This document shows, one piece after another, positions 42,085-52,230 of a stretch of DNA of 54,517 bases (its first letter is position 1; the number at the start of each line of letters is the position of its first letter). The position numbers and the translations under genes are program-made. The notes below the pieces were generated by a model. It did no database searches. It had not been told where the DNA came from and saw nothing but the letters and a program-made list of their open reading frames with translations. Source of the stretch: Candidatus Hodarchaeota archaeon (GTDB lineage Archaea; Asgardarchaeota; Heimdallarchaeia; Hodarchaeales; YT1-039); the NCBI GenBank assembly GCA_016840025.1, contig JAEOTF010000261.1:1-54517 (forward strand). The letters are read 5' to 3'.

Positions 42085-44823
42085 ATGAAAAAAACCTACT
42101 CTATTTCTTTCCCGAATTGCGTCCCTTTAACTCTATTTATCTTGTTTATTGTCTTAGTAGGAATCACAGATTGCTATAATCCCTTCTCATCGCTTCATTA
42201 TGAATTTATTAATAAACCAGGTAGTTTAATAAATTCTACTTCTTCAAAAAATTCAGATATAGACTCATATCTAATTAACTACAATTCCTCTCAATCTAAT
42301 CATGTAAAATCAATAATTGCTCTGAAATCATCATTGAGTTATACTCCACATGGGTCTATCCACATATCTAGTAACATAGAGCTTGCTACAATTGCTATTA
42401 GAGGGAATGGTAATAAAACAACACCATACGTTTTGGAGGGGTGGAGTATTACAGCTATTGGAGATGATAACGATTGTATCTATATTCAAGGTACTACAAA
42501 CTATTTTGTTATCCAAAACTGCCTGGTATCAACAGGATTAACTGAGGATACAGGTATTCGTATTGAGGGAGTTAAAGAGGGTACAGCTACAATTATCAAC
42601 AATACATGTTTGAATAGTGGAGTTGGCATTTGGATAAAGAGAGGTAGGAATTCAACAGTAATTAATAACGTATGTAATGATAATATGGAAATTGGTATCA
42701 TCCTTGATCAATCTGAAAATTCAAAGATTATTAACAATACATGCAATAGTAACACACAATGTGGTATCTTATTAGAGGATTCAGCAGCTTCAGTAGTTGA
42801 ACATAACATTTGTTACAGGAATATTGGTTATGGAATTTCTGTTCTAAGATCATGGAATTCTATCCTGACTAACAACACCTGTAACGATACACAAGCAACA
42901 TATTGGGGTATTTATGGAGAGGAATTCTATGGCTGTGGTATTGATATTAAGGAATCCGACAGAATTTATATTACTCATAATAAGTGTCATAAAAATGAAA
43001 TAGGTATTGTTTTTAATAATTCTAATCTTCCTGTGGTAGCTAATAATACCTGTAATCAGAACAAACTATACAATATTGGATTTCGTAATGGTGTTTTTGC
43101 GAATATAGCCAATAACTCTTGTAGTCAGAATTTTGTTTACGGAATTTATCTTGAGAACTTTAATATCTCTCTCTTTAAACACAATACGTTCCAAAAAAAT
43201 TTAAATGGTATTTACTTAACTCATTCTAGTTATTCTCTTATTAGTTGGAATTATTTCCTTGAAAATCAAGATTATGGCATTGAGATATCCTCAAAATCAT
43301 ATTATAATCGGATCCATCACAATTTCTTCCTCAATAATGGTGGTTTGTCTCAAGCATCGGATGGAGGGATCAATAACTTATGGTTTGACAATTCAACTAT
43401 GGAAGGAAATTATTGGTCGGACTATTCAGGTACACAGGTTTATCATCTAAAAGGGATTGCAAATTCTTTTGATCCTTATCCTTTAGACGAATCATTCAAC
43501 ATCATCCATTTGGATAGTGATCAAGATGGAATGCCTGACTGGTGGGAAGATCAATTGGGATTTAATAAAAGCTTGGATGATTCTATAGATGATACAGATC
43601 AGGATGGGTTAACTAATGTTAAAGAATTTCAATTTGGGCTAGATCCATTAAACTTCGATAGTGATCAAGATGAATTATCGGATGGGTGGGAAGTGCAAAT
43701 GGGATTAAATCCAAATTTAGATGATGCCACAAGGGATTTAGACTCTGATGGCATTCCTAATCTCTGGGAGTATCAAATGGGGTTGAATGCCACGAATTCT
43801 CTTGATGCTTTCCTCGATAAAGATGATGATGGATTACTTAATCTCTGGGAGTATGAAATAGGGTTGAATGCTACGAACTCTCTTGATGCTACTCAGGATA
43901 TGGATGCGGATGGGTTACCCAATTTCTGGGAGTATCGAATGGGGTTAAATATTCATAATGCCAAGGATGCTAACAAAGATGCAGATAATGATGGGATGTC
44001 TAATCTCTGGGAATATCAAATGGGGTTGGATGCTTCTAACCCTCAAGATGCTGCTCAAGATAGGGATATCGATGGATTATCCAATCTTTGGGAGTATCAA
44101 ATGGGATTAAATGCCAGGGATCCTCAAGATGCATTAGAAGATGCTGATAAAGATGGATTGACTAATCTAGAGGAATATAATTTTGGAACAAATCCGAAAA
44201 AAGGAGATACAGATGAAGATGGGTTGTCAGACGCATATGAATGGAAATATGGGTTGAATGGATCACTGAATGACGCAGAGTTGGATTATGATAATGATGG
44301 ATTAACAAATTTGCAGGAGTACCGAATAGGTTCTGACCCCCAGAGCCAAGATTCGGACAAGGATTTCTTTCCTGATAAGTGGGACTACGGTTGGTGGGGA
44401 AATCCTCAAAGTAGGTTGGATAATCCATTAATCCGAGTTTTAATACTAGTTATTTTGTTAGGATTGTTTGGATTAGGACTTTGGGGAGGTCTCATAGCGA
44501 TTCAATTACCAAAATTATATCAGAAATTAGAACAAGACTTTCAACAATTCCAACAGCGAATTCATAAGCTTCTAGAGAGTATAAAAATACTCCAGGATCA
44601 AGAAAATCTAGAGGAGATAAATGTTGAAGCTGAATATCTTCACCAAGAATTTCTATTATGTAAGAAACATTTCCTCTTCATGCAATCTTATGTTAATCAA
44701 AAGTGGTTGCCATCTATTTTACGTCCAGATCTCACATCTTGGGAAATATTAGTGACTAAAATGGAACATAATTATGAAGAGTGTCAAAAAAACTGGTCAA
44801 AGCGAATAGAAGCTGAGTCTTAA
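42085..44823 (+). CDS. Beta-helix surface protein with calcium-loop repeats, anchor and inner coiled coil
   Basis: A 912-residue protein. Signal/anchor segment at about 10-35. NosD-like opening TTPYVLEGWSITAIG, then right-handed beta-helix coils to about 460, ending with NYWSDYSGTQVYHL. Residues 475-760 carry DxDxDGLxNxWEY-type calcium loops, like thrombospondin type 3/dockerin loops, in five regular 27-residue repeats and several looser ones. A helix (about 787-812, VLILVILLGLFGLGLWGG) follows, and then about 95 residues of coiled coil and helix on the inner side. An extracellular stalk with a cytoplasmic sensing or tethering tail is implied. Related by layout to the beta-helix protein at 24.7 kb. 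Confidence 0.85.
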   Translation: MKKTYSISFPNCVPLTLFILFIVLVGITDCYNPFSSLHYEFINKPGSLINSTSSKNSDIDSYLINYNSSQSNHVKSIIALKSSLSYTPHGSIHISSNIELATIAIRGNGNKTTPYVLEGWSITAIGDDNDCIYIQGTTNYFVIQNCLVSTGLTEDTGIRIEGVKEGTATIINNTCLNSGVGIWIKRGRNSTVINNVCNDNMEIGIILDQSENSKIINNTCNSNTQCGILLEDSAASVVEHNICYRNIGYGISVLRSWNSILTNNTCNDTQATYWGIYGEEFYGCGIDIKESDRIYITHNKCHKNEIGIVFNNSNLPVVANNTCNQNKLYNIGFRNGVFANIANNSCSQNFVYGIYLENFNISLFKHNTFQKNLNGIYLTHSSYSLISWNYFLENQDYGIEISSKSYYNRIHHNFFLNNGGLSQASDGGINNLWFDNSTMEGNYWSDYSGTQVYHLKGIANSFDPYPLDESFNIIHLDSDQDGMPDWWEDQLGFNKSLDDSIDDTDQDGLTNVKEFQFGLDPLNFDSDQDELSDGWEVQMGLNPNLDDATRDLDSDGIPNLWEYQMGLNATNSLDAFLDKDDDGLLNLWEYEIGLNATNSLDATQDMDADGLPNFWEYRMGLNIHNAKDANKDADNDGMSNLWEYQMGLDASNPQDAAQDRDIDGLSNLWEYQMGLNARDPQDALEDADKDGLTNLEEYNFGTNPKKGDTDEDGLSDAYEWKYGLNGSLNDAELDYDNDGLTNLQEYRIGSDPQSQDSDKDFFPDKWDYGWWGNPQSRLDNPLIRVLILVILLGLFGLGLWGGLIAIQLPKLYQKLEQDFQQFQQRIHKLLESIKILQDQENLEEINVEAEYLHQEFLLCKKHFLFMQSYVNQKWLPSILRPDLTSWEILVTKMEHNYEECQKNWSKRIEAES
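43735..44139 (+). repeat. Five 81-bp tandem repeats encoding calcium-binding loops
   Basis: Units start at 43735, 43816, 43897, 43978 and 44059. Each encodes 27 residues of the form DxDxDGLxNLWEYQMGLNAx, then NxxDAxx, with the acidic loop suited to calcium. A partial sixth unit follows. DNA similarity (ATCTCTGGGAGTATCAAATG recurs) shows recent duplication, and copy number may vary. Confidence 0.8.
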
Positions 44824-44881
44824 TTAGAAAGTAGTTAAGAGATTATTTTTATTATCTTAATCATTGAATCTTAGAGCGGCT

Positions 44882-45103
44882 TTAATGTGATGGGGAAGTT
44901 AAAAATTTTTTAATTTCAGTAGCTATTACATCAAGAGAATCGAGTAAGCTGTGATCTAAATCGAGTTCTATTATTTTTGTATTTGTATGATTTGCAGCAA
45001 ATTGTTGGATTAAATCCAGATCAATCACTTCATCTTTCTGTCCGAATATAATGAGAATAGGCAAATCTCTAAGATCAAAATTGTCAGGAATAAAACATGT
45101 GAT
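44882..45103 (-). pseudogene. C-terminal remnant of an alpha/beta hydrolase
   Basis: The frame from the in-frame stop at 45104-45106 to TAA at 44882 reads FIPDNFDLRDLPILIIFGQK, then DEVIDLDLIQQFA and DHSLLDSLDV. This matches the last third of the intact hydrolase at 46.2-46.9 kb (FITEDFHLRDLPILIILGKK, DHSLLDKLDI). It keeps the catalytic His region but lacks the nucleophile. So it is the tail of a duplicated gene, with the methyltransferase gene lying between. The rest of the 450-base gap (to 45273) holds nothing recognised. Confidence 0.7.
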
Positions 45104-45273
45104 CTATTCCCGATAATTGCTGTTATTTTAGGAATCTACTTTAAGATTGAATTACTGAAGATGGGAAAGTCATTCTTTGTGCTAAATACAACTTTTTTCC
45201 TTCGTGACTATAATGAACCTATTATTATGATCATGATGAATTTCGATTAATTAAATTACTTTAATTTTTAATA

Positions 45274-46086
45274 TTATTGCTTTCTAGCTCTTATGGAGAA
45301 CATCAGGGGAATCTTAACGTAAGATTCTGGTAGGTAATCCCATCCGTCAGCTTTTTTTTCCATGAAGGGAAACATCTTCCAAGCTATATATGGAAATTCA
45401 TGCAAGAATTCAATTTGTAATCCAGCTTCAATTAATGCATTTATTATGTTAGATAAAGAATGTTGCCAACCATACTCTCGTTGATTGACAATCTTAGCGT
45501 CAGGATCTGCATAGCTCACATCACTTTCAAACATTAAAGGCTCCTTTGAATGGAAATATGAATACTTTACAATTAGGTCCTTGTCACTCTCATCATCGAA
45601 AATATGGCATGTGGGATGACTGTCCAAAATGTAAAAGATACCATCTATTTTTAGAAAATATGAAATTATATCTGCCCATTTTTTAAGATCTGGTAGCCAG
45701 TAGATTGCTCCGAGACTTGTAAATACAATGTCGAAACTATTTGGTTCAGGAAGTTTTTCTTTTGATTGATAGATATTGCAATGAATAAAACGTGATGAAA
45801 CACCTATTTCTTTACTTAATTTATTTGCATGATAAATTGCCCGTTCAGAAAAATCAATTCCAGTCGTTATTGCCCCCATTCTAGCCAATGAGAGAGTATC
45901 CATTCCAAAATGACACTGTAAATGAAGAAGTTTCTTGCCATCTACATTCCCTATTTCATTTATCTCGATATCTCTGAGAGAATTTTTCCCTGCCTTAAAT
46001 TCACTTACTCCATACATCTCTGTTGTTGCATGAAGATCTGCAAGCTCATTCCAATGTTTTTTATTGGTTTCAAAGTATTTTTTCAT
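45274..46086 (-). CDS. Class I SAM-dependent methyltransferase
   Basis: About 270 residues from the ATG at 46086 (a TTG six codons earlier is possible). KYFETNKKHWNELADLHA opens a family with motif I LLHLQCHFGMDTLSLARMG and GIDFSERAI (motif II acid Asp), then FDIVFTSLGAIYWLPDLKKW. This is a widespread small-molecule methyltransferase family of unknown substrates. It sits between the two copies of an alpha/beta hydrolase, one broken, so it may have been moved or caught between duplicates. Confidence 0.87.
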   Translation of the reverse strand: MKKYFETNKKHWNELADLHATTEMYGVSEFKAGKNSLRDIEINEIGNVDGKKLLHLQCHFGMDTLSLARMGAITTGIDFSERAIYHANKLSKEIGVSSRFIHCNIYQSKEKLPEPNSFDIVFTSLGAIYWLPDLKKWADIISYFLKIDGIFYILDSHPTCHIFDDESDKDLIVKYSYFHSKEPLMFESDVSYADPDAKIVNQREYGWQHSLSNIINALIEAGLQIEFLHEFPYIAWKMFPFMEKKADGWDYLPESYVKIPLMFSIRARKQ

Positions 46087-46211
46087 AATCAGGCATCTAC
46101 ACAACTTTATGAATAATTTTCTTCATAGACGTCTTATTCTTGATATACAATCCCGTGAATAGTCTTTCCTGTTGGATTCGGATCAGTTGGTTGATGAAGA
46201 AGGAAAATTTG

Positions 46212-46859
46212 TCATATGGTGGAAGATAAAAAGTCTTCCATTGCTGAAGCCATTATATCAAGCTTATCAAGCAAACTATGATCTGATTCGAGTTCAAATA
46301 CTCTAGTATTGGTACGTTTTGTAGCAAAGCGTCGGATTACATCCAGATCTATTACCACGTCTTTTTTTCCAAGTATAATAAGAATTGGTAGATCTCTAAG
46401 ATGAAAATCTTCAGTTATAAATCCTGAGAACAATCCTTCAATAATAGATGGGTGTAATGTGACTTTACCATACACAGGATGTTCTAATGGGAATTTTACT
46501 TGTGGTTGAGTTGTCACTTTCCTCAACTGAGAAGAATGCACTCCTGATAACCGAAAAGCAGGCGCTAAAAGTATTAACCTTTGAACATTGGGATTTCGAG
46601 CTGCAAAAAGGGTGGCTAACATTGCTCCAAAACTAGAACCTATTAATGATACCTTCTTTACTCCACTTTGTTTAACTTCACTTTGAATACGTTCTAATTG
46701 CTCTTCTAAAGTCATTTGTTCGAATGCAGTTTTACTAGGGTTTCGATCAATGACTTTTAGTTCATAGCCTAGACTTTCCATCTTCTCAGTGAGAAATAGC
46801 GCCTTTGGGGATTCTGGAGAGGAAAGTAAACCATGAAGATGAAACCATAACTCTTCCAT
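46212..46859 (-). CDS. Alpha/beta hydrolase (YqiA/esterase-like)
   Basis: A 215-residue hydrolase. WFHLHGLLSSPESPKA carries the oxyanion HGL segment, LIGSSFGAMLATLFA the nucleophile Ser (GSSFG), LPILIILGKKDVVID the acid Asp, and ESDHSLLDKLD the catalytic His. It resembles YqiA-type esterases and small thioesterases. Its C-terminal third is repeated as a remnant at 44.9-45.1 kb. It ends 125 bases before the methyltransferase start and follows cysS by 21 bases on the same strand, so it is probably in an operon with cysS. Confidence 0.88.
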   Translation of the reverse strand: MEELWFHLHGLLSSPESPKALFLTEKMESLGYELKVIDRNPSKTAFEQMTLEEQLERIQSEVKQSGVKKVSLIGSSFGAMLATLFAARNPNVQRLILLAPAFRLSGVHSSQLRKVTTQPQVKFPLEHPVYGKVTLHPSIIEGLFSGFITEDFHLRDLPILIILGKKDVVIDLDVIRRFATKRTNTRVFELESDHSLLDKLDIMASAMEDFLSSTI

Positions 46860-46880
46860 TATTAGTCGCTCGCACAGTTT

Positions 46881-48314
46881 TCAAGCTAATAATTTTCTCA
46901 GTTCTTCATCTTTCTGCTTCCAATCCCGTTCTGGGTTAATTATTATCTGAGGACCTTCCCGTGAATCTTGCACCATGTATCCTTTCTCTTTAATTTCTTC
47001 TCTTAGGGCATCAGCGCGTGTCCAATTTTTTTCTTTGCGTGCATTTTCTCGATTTTTGACCATTTGAATAATTTCTTCAGGAACTGGTTCGAGAGTTTGT
47101 TTTACTAGTTCTTCTAAAGACAATCCTAAGACTTTATCCATCTCGACAATTGTCGCAAGACGATCCTTAGGAGTACCGACATCTTCCCGGAGTACCTTCC
47201 ACGCTATGGTCATTGCACGGGGTAATCCAAGATCATCTCCAATTGCCTTTTTGAATTCATCAATCACGGATGGAATGGATTTCCCAATCTCAGATGTTTG
47301 GCTTCCCAATTGAGATATTGCTGCTCGAAAGTTGTTATAGCTAGTAATTGTATTTTGGAGAACTTTTTCATCATATTCTATGGTTGATCGATAGTGGTGA
47401 TTTAGATACATGAATCTGAAAACTAAAGGATCAATCTCTCTTTCTATCATTGTATCAAGTGTTATGATGTTACCTAATGATTTAGACATTTTTTCTCCTT
47501 TATAGATTAACCAATGATTATGGAACCAGAAACGGACGAATTTTTTACCTGTAACCACCTCTGATTGTGCAATTTCATTGGTATGATGGACAGGAATATG
47601 TTCAATGCCACCAGCATGGATGTCAAGTGTATCTCCTAGATACATTCGGCTCATGACCGAACATTCAAGATGCCAGCCAGGAAATCCACGTCCCCAAGGG
47701 CTATCCCATTGCATAATGTGGTCGGGTTGATTTGAGATCCATAAAGCAAAATCCCAAGGATTTTTTCTGTCTGGATCAACTTCCACTCGTGCCCCAGCTT
47801 GTTGACCTTCCAAAGAAAGCCGTGCAAGGTCGGTATAGTCTGTATATTTACTTGTGTCGAAAATCAAACCTACTGAGGTTTTATAGGTATAACCCTTCTC
47901 TTCTATCTGTTTTACAAAATCAATCTGTTCCTGGATAGTTTCTGTAGCTTTTGGGTTGTGGTGGGAACGAAGAACATTTAAGTGATCCATCGTATAGTAA
48001 AAATGATTCGTGTATTTCTTAGCTAAATCCCATATGGTTATTCCTTCTTTTTTTGCGCCTTTAGCCATTTTATCTTCGCCGAAGTCTTCATCAGACGTTA
48101 AATGACCTACATCTGTGATGTTCATTACATGCTTGACTTGATATTCTAGAAATTCTAATGTTCTACGGACGCAATCGTTGTTCACATACGTTCTCATATG
48201 GCCGATATGAGTGTAAGAATAAACTGTGGGTCCACAAGCATAAAAATTTACAATTGGCGGCGCTACGGGTTCAAAATCGCGAATTTCTCGAGTAAGCGTA
48301 TCGTAAAGTCTCAT
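46881..48314 (-). CDS. cysS: Cysteinyl-tRNA synthetase
   Basis: 477 residues from the ATG at 48314 (a TTG lies directly before it). NFYACGPTVYSYTHIGHMRT holds the zinc Cys and the HIGH motif (about 36-39). HAGGIEHIPVHHTNEIAQSE supplies the other zinc ligands. KGEKMSKSLGNIITL is the KMSKS loop. It charges tRNA-Cys with cysteine. Length and domain order are normal, with the usual anticodon-binding tail region. A hydrolase gene follows 21 bases downstream. Confidence 0.97.
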   Translation of the reverse strand: MRLYDTLTREIRDFEPVAPPIVNFYACGPTVYSYTHIGHMRTYVNNDCVRRTLEFLEYQVKHVMNITDVGHLTSDEDFGEDKMAKGAKKEGITIWDLAKKYTNHFYYTMDHLNVLRSHHNPKATETIQEQIDFVKQIEEKGYTYKTSVGLIFDTSKYTDYTDLARLSLEGQQAGARVEVDPDRKNPWDFALWISNQPDHIMQWDSPWGRGFPGWHLECSVMSRMYLGDTLDIHAGGIEHIPVHHTNEIAQSEVVTGKKFVRFWFHNHWLIYKGEKMSKSLGNIITLDTMIEREIDPLVFRFMYLNHHYRSTIEYDEKVLQNTITSYNNFRAAISQLGSQTSEIGKSIPSVIDEFKKAIGDDLGLPRAMTIAWKVLREDVGTPKDRLATIVEMDKVLGLSLEELVKQTLEPVPEEIIQMVKNRENARKEKNWTRADALREEIKEKGYMVQDSREGPQIIINPERDWKQKDEELRKLLA

Positions 48315-48471
48315 CAATTTGTACTCTATCCTTATCTTTTCTCTAGAGAGAGATCTAGAATCATGCTTTAATAGCTATTTAATTTGTTTACGATAAAAAG
48401 TCGATACACAGACAACTTTCAACTTATTCATTCAAGATAGAGATAAAGAGATGAATAATTGCATCCTTTCT

Positions 48472-49335
48472 CTACATTTTCGTTATTTTACGACTAACAG
48501 AATCATACATTGCTTTCATATCTTTATTGTAAAGCAAATATAGTAATCGTTTTTCTATAGTTATTATCTCTCCGCCTATGCTTTTTGCTAAATCTTCAAC
48601 AGATGCTTCACTTTCAGGAGTCATATTTTGAACGAAATTCGCAATAGAAGTGTCAATGATAGTAGCGGATCTTTCACCTATAAGTGCCTCTATTTGCTCC
48701 TTTTTTGTATCCAGCCTTTGCAGAAGTTGACGTTTTAATTGAATCCACTCTGAACGCAATGGAGTTTCTCCTCCACCTGAAATTTTATCCCATGTTTTCT
48801 CTGTTTTTTGCATCCATAGTACTACTTGAAGACTAAATGTTTGCCATCTTTGTAGGTACCCCACTGTTTTTTTAATTTGAGCAAGGGTTTCACAATTCTC
48901 TATTGTATTGAGAAGACTATCAAGATCCTTTGTACTTGCAATATATTGTTTAAGCTGGTCAATTAATTCTTTATATTTATTTTCAAGTTCCACAGGTCCT
49001 TTGATTGTCTCTTCTTCTTTAATTTGGTCAACTGTTGTGATGACTGTCTGCATCTTTTGTTCCATTACAGTTTCCATTTTTTGTTCTATTGGTGATTCTG
49101 TAGTTACTTCGGATTCATCAACAATGGGAAAGGCCATTATATCGTCAAAAAGAGTAGGAATAGCTGTCATCCGCAAAGCATTGCTTGATGGTGGTCGAGC
49201 AGCATATTCCTCATCATAAACACTTCCTCGTCCCCCACAGTAAGAACAGATATCAATTTTTATCTCTCGACCTACTATTCGTTGAATCTGGCCTTTTCCA
49301 CGGCAAATATGACATTCTTTCACAATTTGTGTCAT
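48472..49335 (-). CDS. DnaJ-type zinc-finger + helical protein, unknown
   Basis: A 287-residue protein. CHICRGKG (8-15) and CSYCGGRG (31-38) form one DnaJ-style zinc centre (CxxCxGxG twice). A disordered linker with acidic and Gln/Met-rich sequence (IEQKMETVMEQKMQTV) follows, and then about 180 residues of long charged helices with likely coiled coil. No family recognised. AAAGGGG lies a few bases before the ATG. It is divergent from the helicase gene with 153 bases between them; a shared promoter region is possible. Perhaps a scaffold for RNA or protein handling. Confidence 0.65.
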   Translation of the reverse strand: MTQIVKECHICRGKGQIQRIVGREIKIDICSYCGGRGSVYDEEYAARPPSSNALRMTAIPTLFDDIMAFPIVDESEVTTESPIEQKMETVMEQKMQTVITTVDQIKEEETIKGPVELENKYKELIDQLKQYIASTKDLDSLLNTIENCETLAQIKKTVGYLQRWQTFSLQVVLWMQKTEKTWDKISGGGETPLRSEWIQLKRQLLQRLDTKKEQIEALIGERSATIIDTSIANFVQNMTPESEASVEDLAKSIGGEIITIEKRLLYLLYNKDMKAMYDSVSRKITKM

Positions 49336-49488
49336 AATCGTACCCCTTTCTTGGTAAAAAAATAGAAACCTTCTTGACTTTGCCTAATAACAAATTAGAT
49401 ATTCAACATTTTTTTATGTTTGTAGATAGCTGAAAAATGTATTGAAAAAACTGCAGACATTCTTGAAATATCATGTAATTAGAGTAGG

Positions 49489-52137
49489 ATGAATAAAAGA
49501 ATGACTATAGAGCTTATTCCACTTCGGAATTACTATGCAATCCTCTTGACTCCACACAAACGTCAATTCACCGCCGAGATCTGGTGTTTTACTAAAGGAC
49601 GATTAGATGGAAGAAAACCTCGTCTATTTGGGGAGATAGCCTTTGATTTCCGAAAAGAGAAATTTTTTCGTCCTCATAGAATCTCTTGGGATGTAGGAGG
49701 GAAAAGACATCCAGACAATCCTGATAAAATTCGTCCTCTTCTGAACATGACAAAAAATATTCTACTTGATAGCCAACTTTCACCCGATTTCATATCAAAC
49801 CTGACCACTTTCTTTAATGATTTTGATATGAATCAGAAAGTCACTGTAATAGAACGATGCCCTACTTGTGCAGCTAAGAAAAAAACTACCCTTTTACGCA
49901 GAAATCATCGCTATAGAATAACTGAGTCAATTGAAGTATGTGCGGATTGTGCAGTCACCGAGATCCAACGGGAATTGAAAGCTAAAAAAATTAATTTTAA
50001 TAATATATTAGAGAAATATGCTCGAAAACTACTTGAAAATAACCGTGATGTTCAAGATGTCCTTGCTGTATTTTTACGGGGATCAGAAAATATTGGTAAA
50101 TCGACTTTAGTAAGGAAAATTCCACAAAATAAAGAATATTGGTCAAAAATATCGAATATCAGTAAATTACCTATTCCACCCGAATTCATCGCTGTATTAG
50201 AAAAAAGAAAAATTTCACGTTTACTTTCAATTCAAGCTTTTGCAATTGAAAAGGGATTACTTCGAGGGGTCTCTCAACTTGTAGTATCTCCTACATCAGC
50301 AGGAAAAACATTAATTGGAGAACTAACTGGTGTACCTAAAGCCCTCAAAGGAAAAAAAATGATCTATTTAGCGCCACTTGTAGCACTAGCAAGTACGAAA
50401 CATGAAGAATTCAAACGTCATTACAAAGATTTAGGATTAAAAGTTGGCTTAAAAATCGGGGGATCACGGATTCTAATAGAGAATGAGATGAAATTACGTC
50501 CTGAAACTCCAGTACCTCAAGCGGATATTATAGTAGGAACATTTGAAGGATTAGATTTCCTACTAAGAAGTCGACCAAAACAATTCAAAGAATTTAACAT
50601 AGCAACGATAATTATTGATGAAATTCAAACAATAGATGAAATTGATCGTGGTCCTACGCTTGATGGTTTAATTATTCGTTTACGAAGAACATTCCCAGAC
50701 TCTCAATTACTTGCATTGTCAGCTACGATTGGTAATCCCGAACAATTAGCTGAAGAGTTAAATTTACGGTTAATTACTCTTCCTGGACGTCCCGTTCCTT
50801 TAGAAGAACATGTAGTTATCTCTCTTACTGAACTAGATAAACGAAATCACTTAATTCGTTTGGTTGAAGAAGAATTGAATCAAAGAGATCCGCTAACAAA
50901 GAAACGTGGACAGACAATTGTATTCACAAATTCCCGGAAAAAAGCACATCAACTAGCTAGCTATCTATCGCATCAAGGATTGAGGGCAGCTAGTTATCAT
51001 GCTGGTGTATCAGGATGGAAGAAGAAAAGAATTGAATTAGATTTTGATTCAGGAGCATTACAGGTAATTTGTGCCACCTATGCTCTTGGTGCAGGTGTAG
51101 ATTTTCCAGCTTCTCAAGTTATATTTGAAACCATGTTAATGGGAATGGATATTCTTTCTCCTAATGTTTTTAATCAGATGTTAGGACGTGCAGGTAGATT
51201 AGGAAAACATTCAAGAGGACGTGTAATTTTTCTAGCCTTAACATCTCCAATCACAGGTTCTAGTTCAAAAACTGAACTTGAAATTGTCTTCGAGTTAATG
51301 AATGCTGATCTAACTCCCATTGAACCAGATTATGGACAAACTGAAGCGGAAGAACAATTACTTGCTTTAACCGCTGCTCTCAACCAACCCTCGGTAGATA
51401 CATTGAAAGAAAGTTATAATGCGTTATTAGGACCTCGTCTAAATTTCGGTGAAGTTGTTCGCAGCCTTCATTCTCGTAAATTCCTTGAGGTAATTAAAAG
51501 GAAGGATAAATCAAAATATGTTAGACTTACTCCAATAGGACGAGCTACGACAATATCCTTCTACAAACCCGAAGAAACAGAGAATGTATTACAGTATAAA
51601 AGGAAGTCAACTCCTATTCCACAAATTGCTTTGATTATTGAACCATTTGAGGCATTATATCTATCCCGTCGACTCCACACTTATCTAGAGCGTAAATATA
51701 ATATGCGTTTCGGTACACGTTTCCTCGCAGGAACGAGTTTAGACGTGATGGACGCAGCTTTGATCGATAAACAGCAGAAACGTAAGAAGATGGATGGAAA
51801 ACTTGATGATTGGGTTTATGAGCTATTTACGAGATGGAGTACCGATTTTTTTAATTGTGACTGTTCTGAAAACCCATATTGTGAATGTGGACGTTTGAAA
51901 ATAAATCAAATTATTCTGGATCTACGATTAAAAGGTCTAAACCCTAGAGAAATTGTTTACGCGCTACGTAAAGAATATGAACTAACCGCTTACCCAGGAG
52001 ATCTATTTAAATGGCTTGATACAATACTTCATCGCTTAGATGGATTAGCCCGAATTTGGAAAGCAGAAGGGGAAAATCCTAAGGTAGTGCGAGATCTTAT
52101 TCGTAAAATCGAGAATCCTACAGTGATTAAACCATAA
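49489..52137 (+). CDS. DEAD/DEAH-type Ski2-like helicase with N-terminal zinc domain (DUF5814-type)
   Basis: An 882-residue superfamily 2 helicase. An N-terminal domain carries CPTC and CADC (C124, C127, C151, C154). Walker A is SPTSAGKT (267-274), motif II is DEIQ (377-380) and motif III SATIGNP (411-417). TIVFTNSRKKAHQLASYL, ATYALGAGVDFPASQ and QMLGRAGRLGK are the domain 2 motifs. A second Cys cluster CDCSENPYCECG lies near 780. The layout matches archaeal DUF5814-type Ski2/Hel308-like helicases, probably acting in RNA processing or DNA repair. The ATG at 49501 has a better-spaced ribosome site (AGGATGA) than the one at 49489, so the start may be four codons later. Confidence 0.9.
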   Translation: MNKRMTIELIPLRNYYAILLTPHKRQFTAEIWCFTKGRLDGRKPRLFGEIAFDFRKEKFFRPHRISWDVGGKRHPDNPDKIRPLLNMTKNILLDSQLSPDFISNLTTFFNDFDMNQKVTVIERCPTCAAKKKTTLLRRNHRYRITESIEVCADCAVTEIQRELKAKKINFNNILEKYARKLLENNRDVQDVLAVFLRGSENIGKSTLVRKIPQNKEYWSKISNISKLPIPPEFIAVLEKRKISRLLSIQAFAIEKGLLRGVSQLVVSPTSAGKTLIGELTGVPKALKGKKMIYLAPLVALASTKHEEFKRHYKDLGLKVGLKIGGSRILIENEMKLRPETPVPQADIIVGTFEGLDFLLRSRPKQFKEFNIATIIIDEIQTIDEIDRGPTLDGLIIRLRRTFPDSQLLALSATIGNPEQLAEELNLRLITLPGRPVPLEEHVVISLTELDKRNHLIRLVEEELNQRDPLTKKRGQTIVFTNSRKKAHQLASYLSHQGLRAASYHAGVSGWKKKRIELDFDSGALQVICATYALGAGVDFPASQVIFETMLMGMDILSPNVFNQMLGRAGRLGKHSRGRVIFLALTSPITGSSSKTELEIVFELMNADLTPIEPDYGQTEAEEQLLALTAALNQPSVDTLKESYNALLGPRLNFGEVVRSLHSRKFLEVIKRKDKSKYVRLTPIGRATTISFYKPEETENVLQYKRKSTPIPQIALIIEPFEALYLSRRLHTYLERKYNMRFGTRFLAGTSLDVMDAALIDKQQKRKKMDGKLDDWVYELFTRWSTDFFNCDCSENPYCECGRLKINQIILDLRLKGLNPREIVYALRKEYELTAYPGDLFKWLDTILHRLDGLARIWKAEGENPKVVRDLIRKIENPTVIKP

Positions 52138-52230
52138 CAGAATTAAATAAATAAACTGGCTTATTTAAATTTCATTAGACTTAAAGTGGCTTTACCTTCC
52201 GTTTCTAACCATTTGGAGGTATGAATCAAA

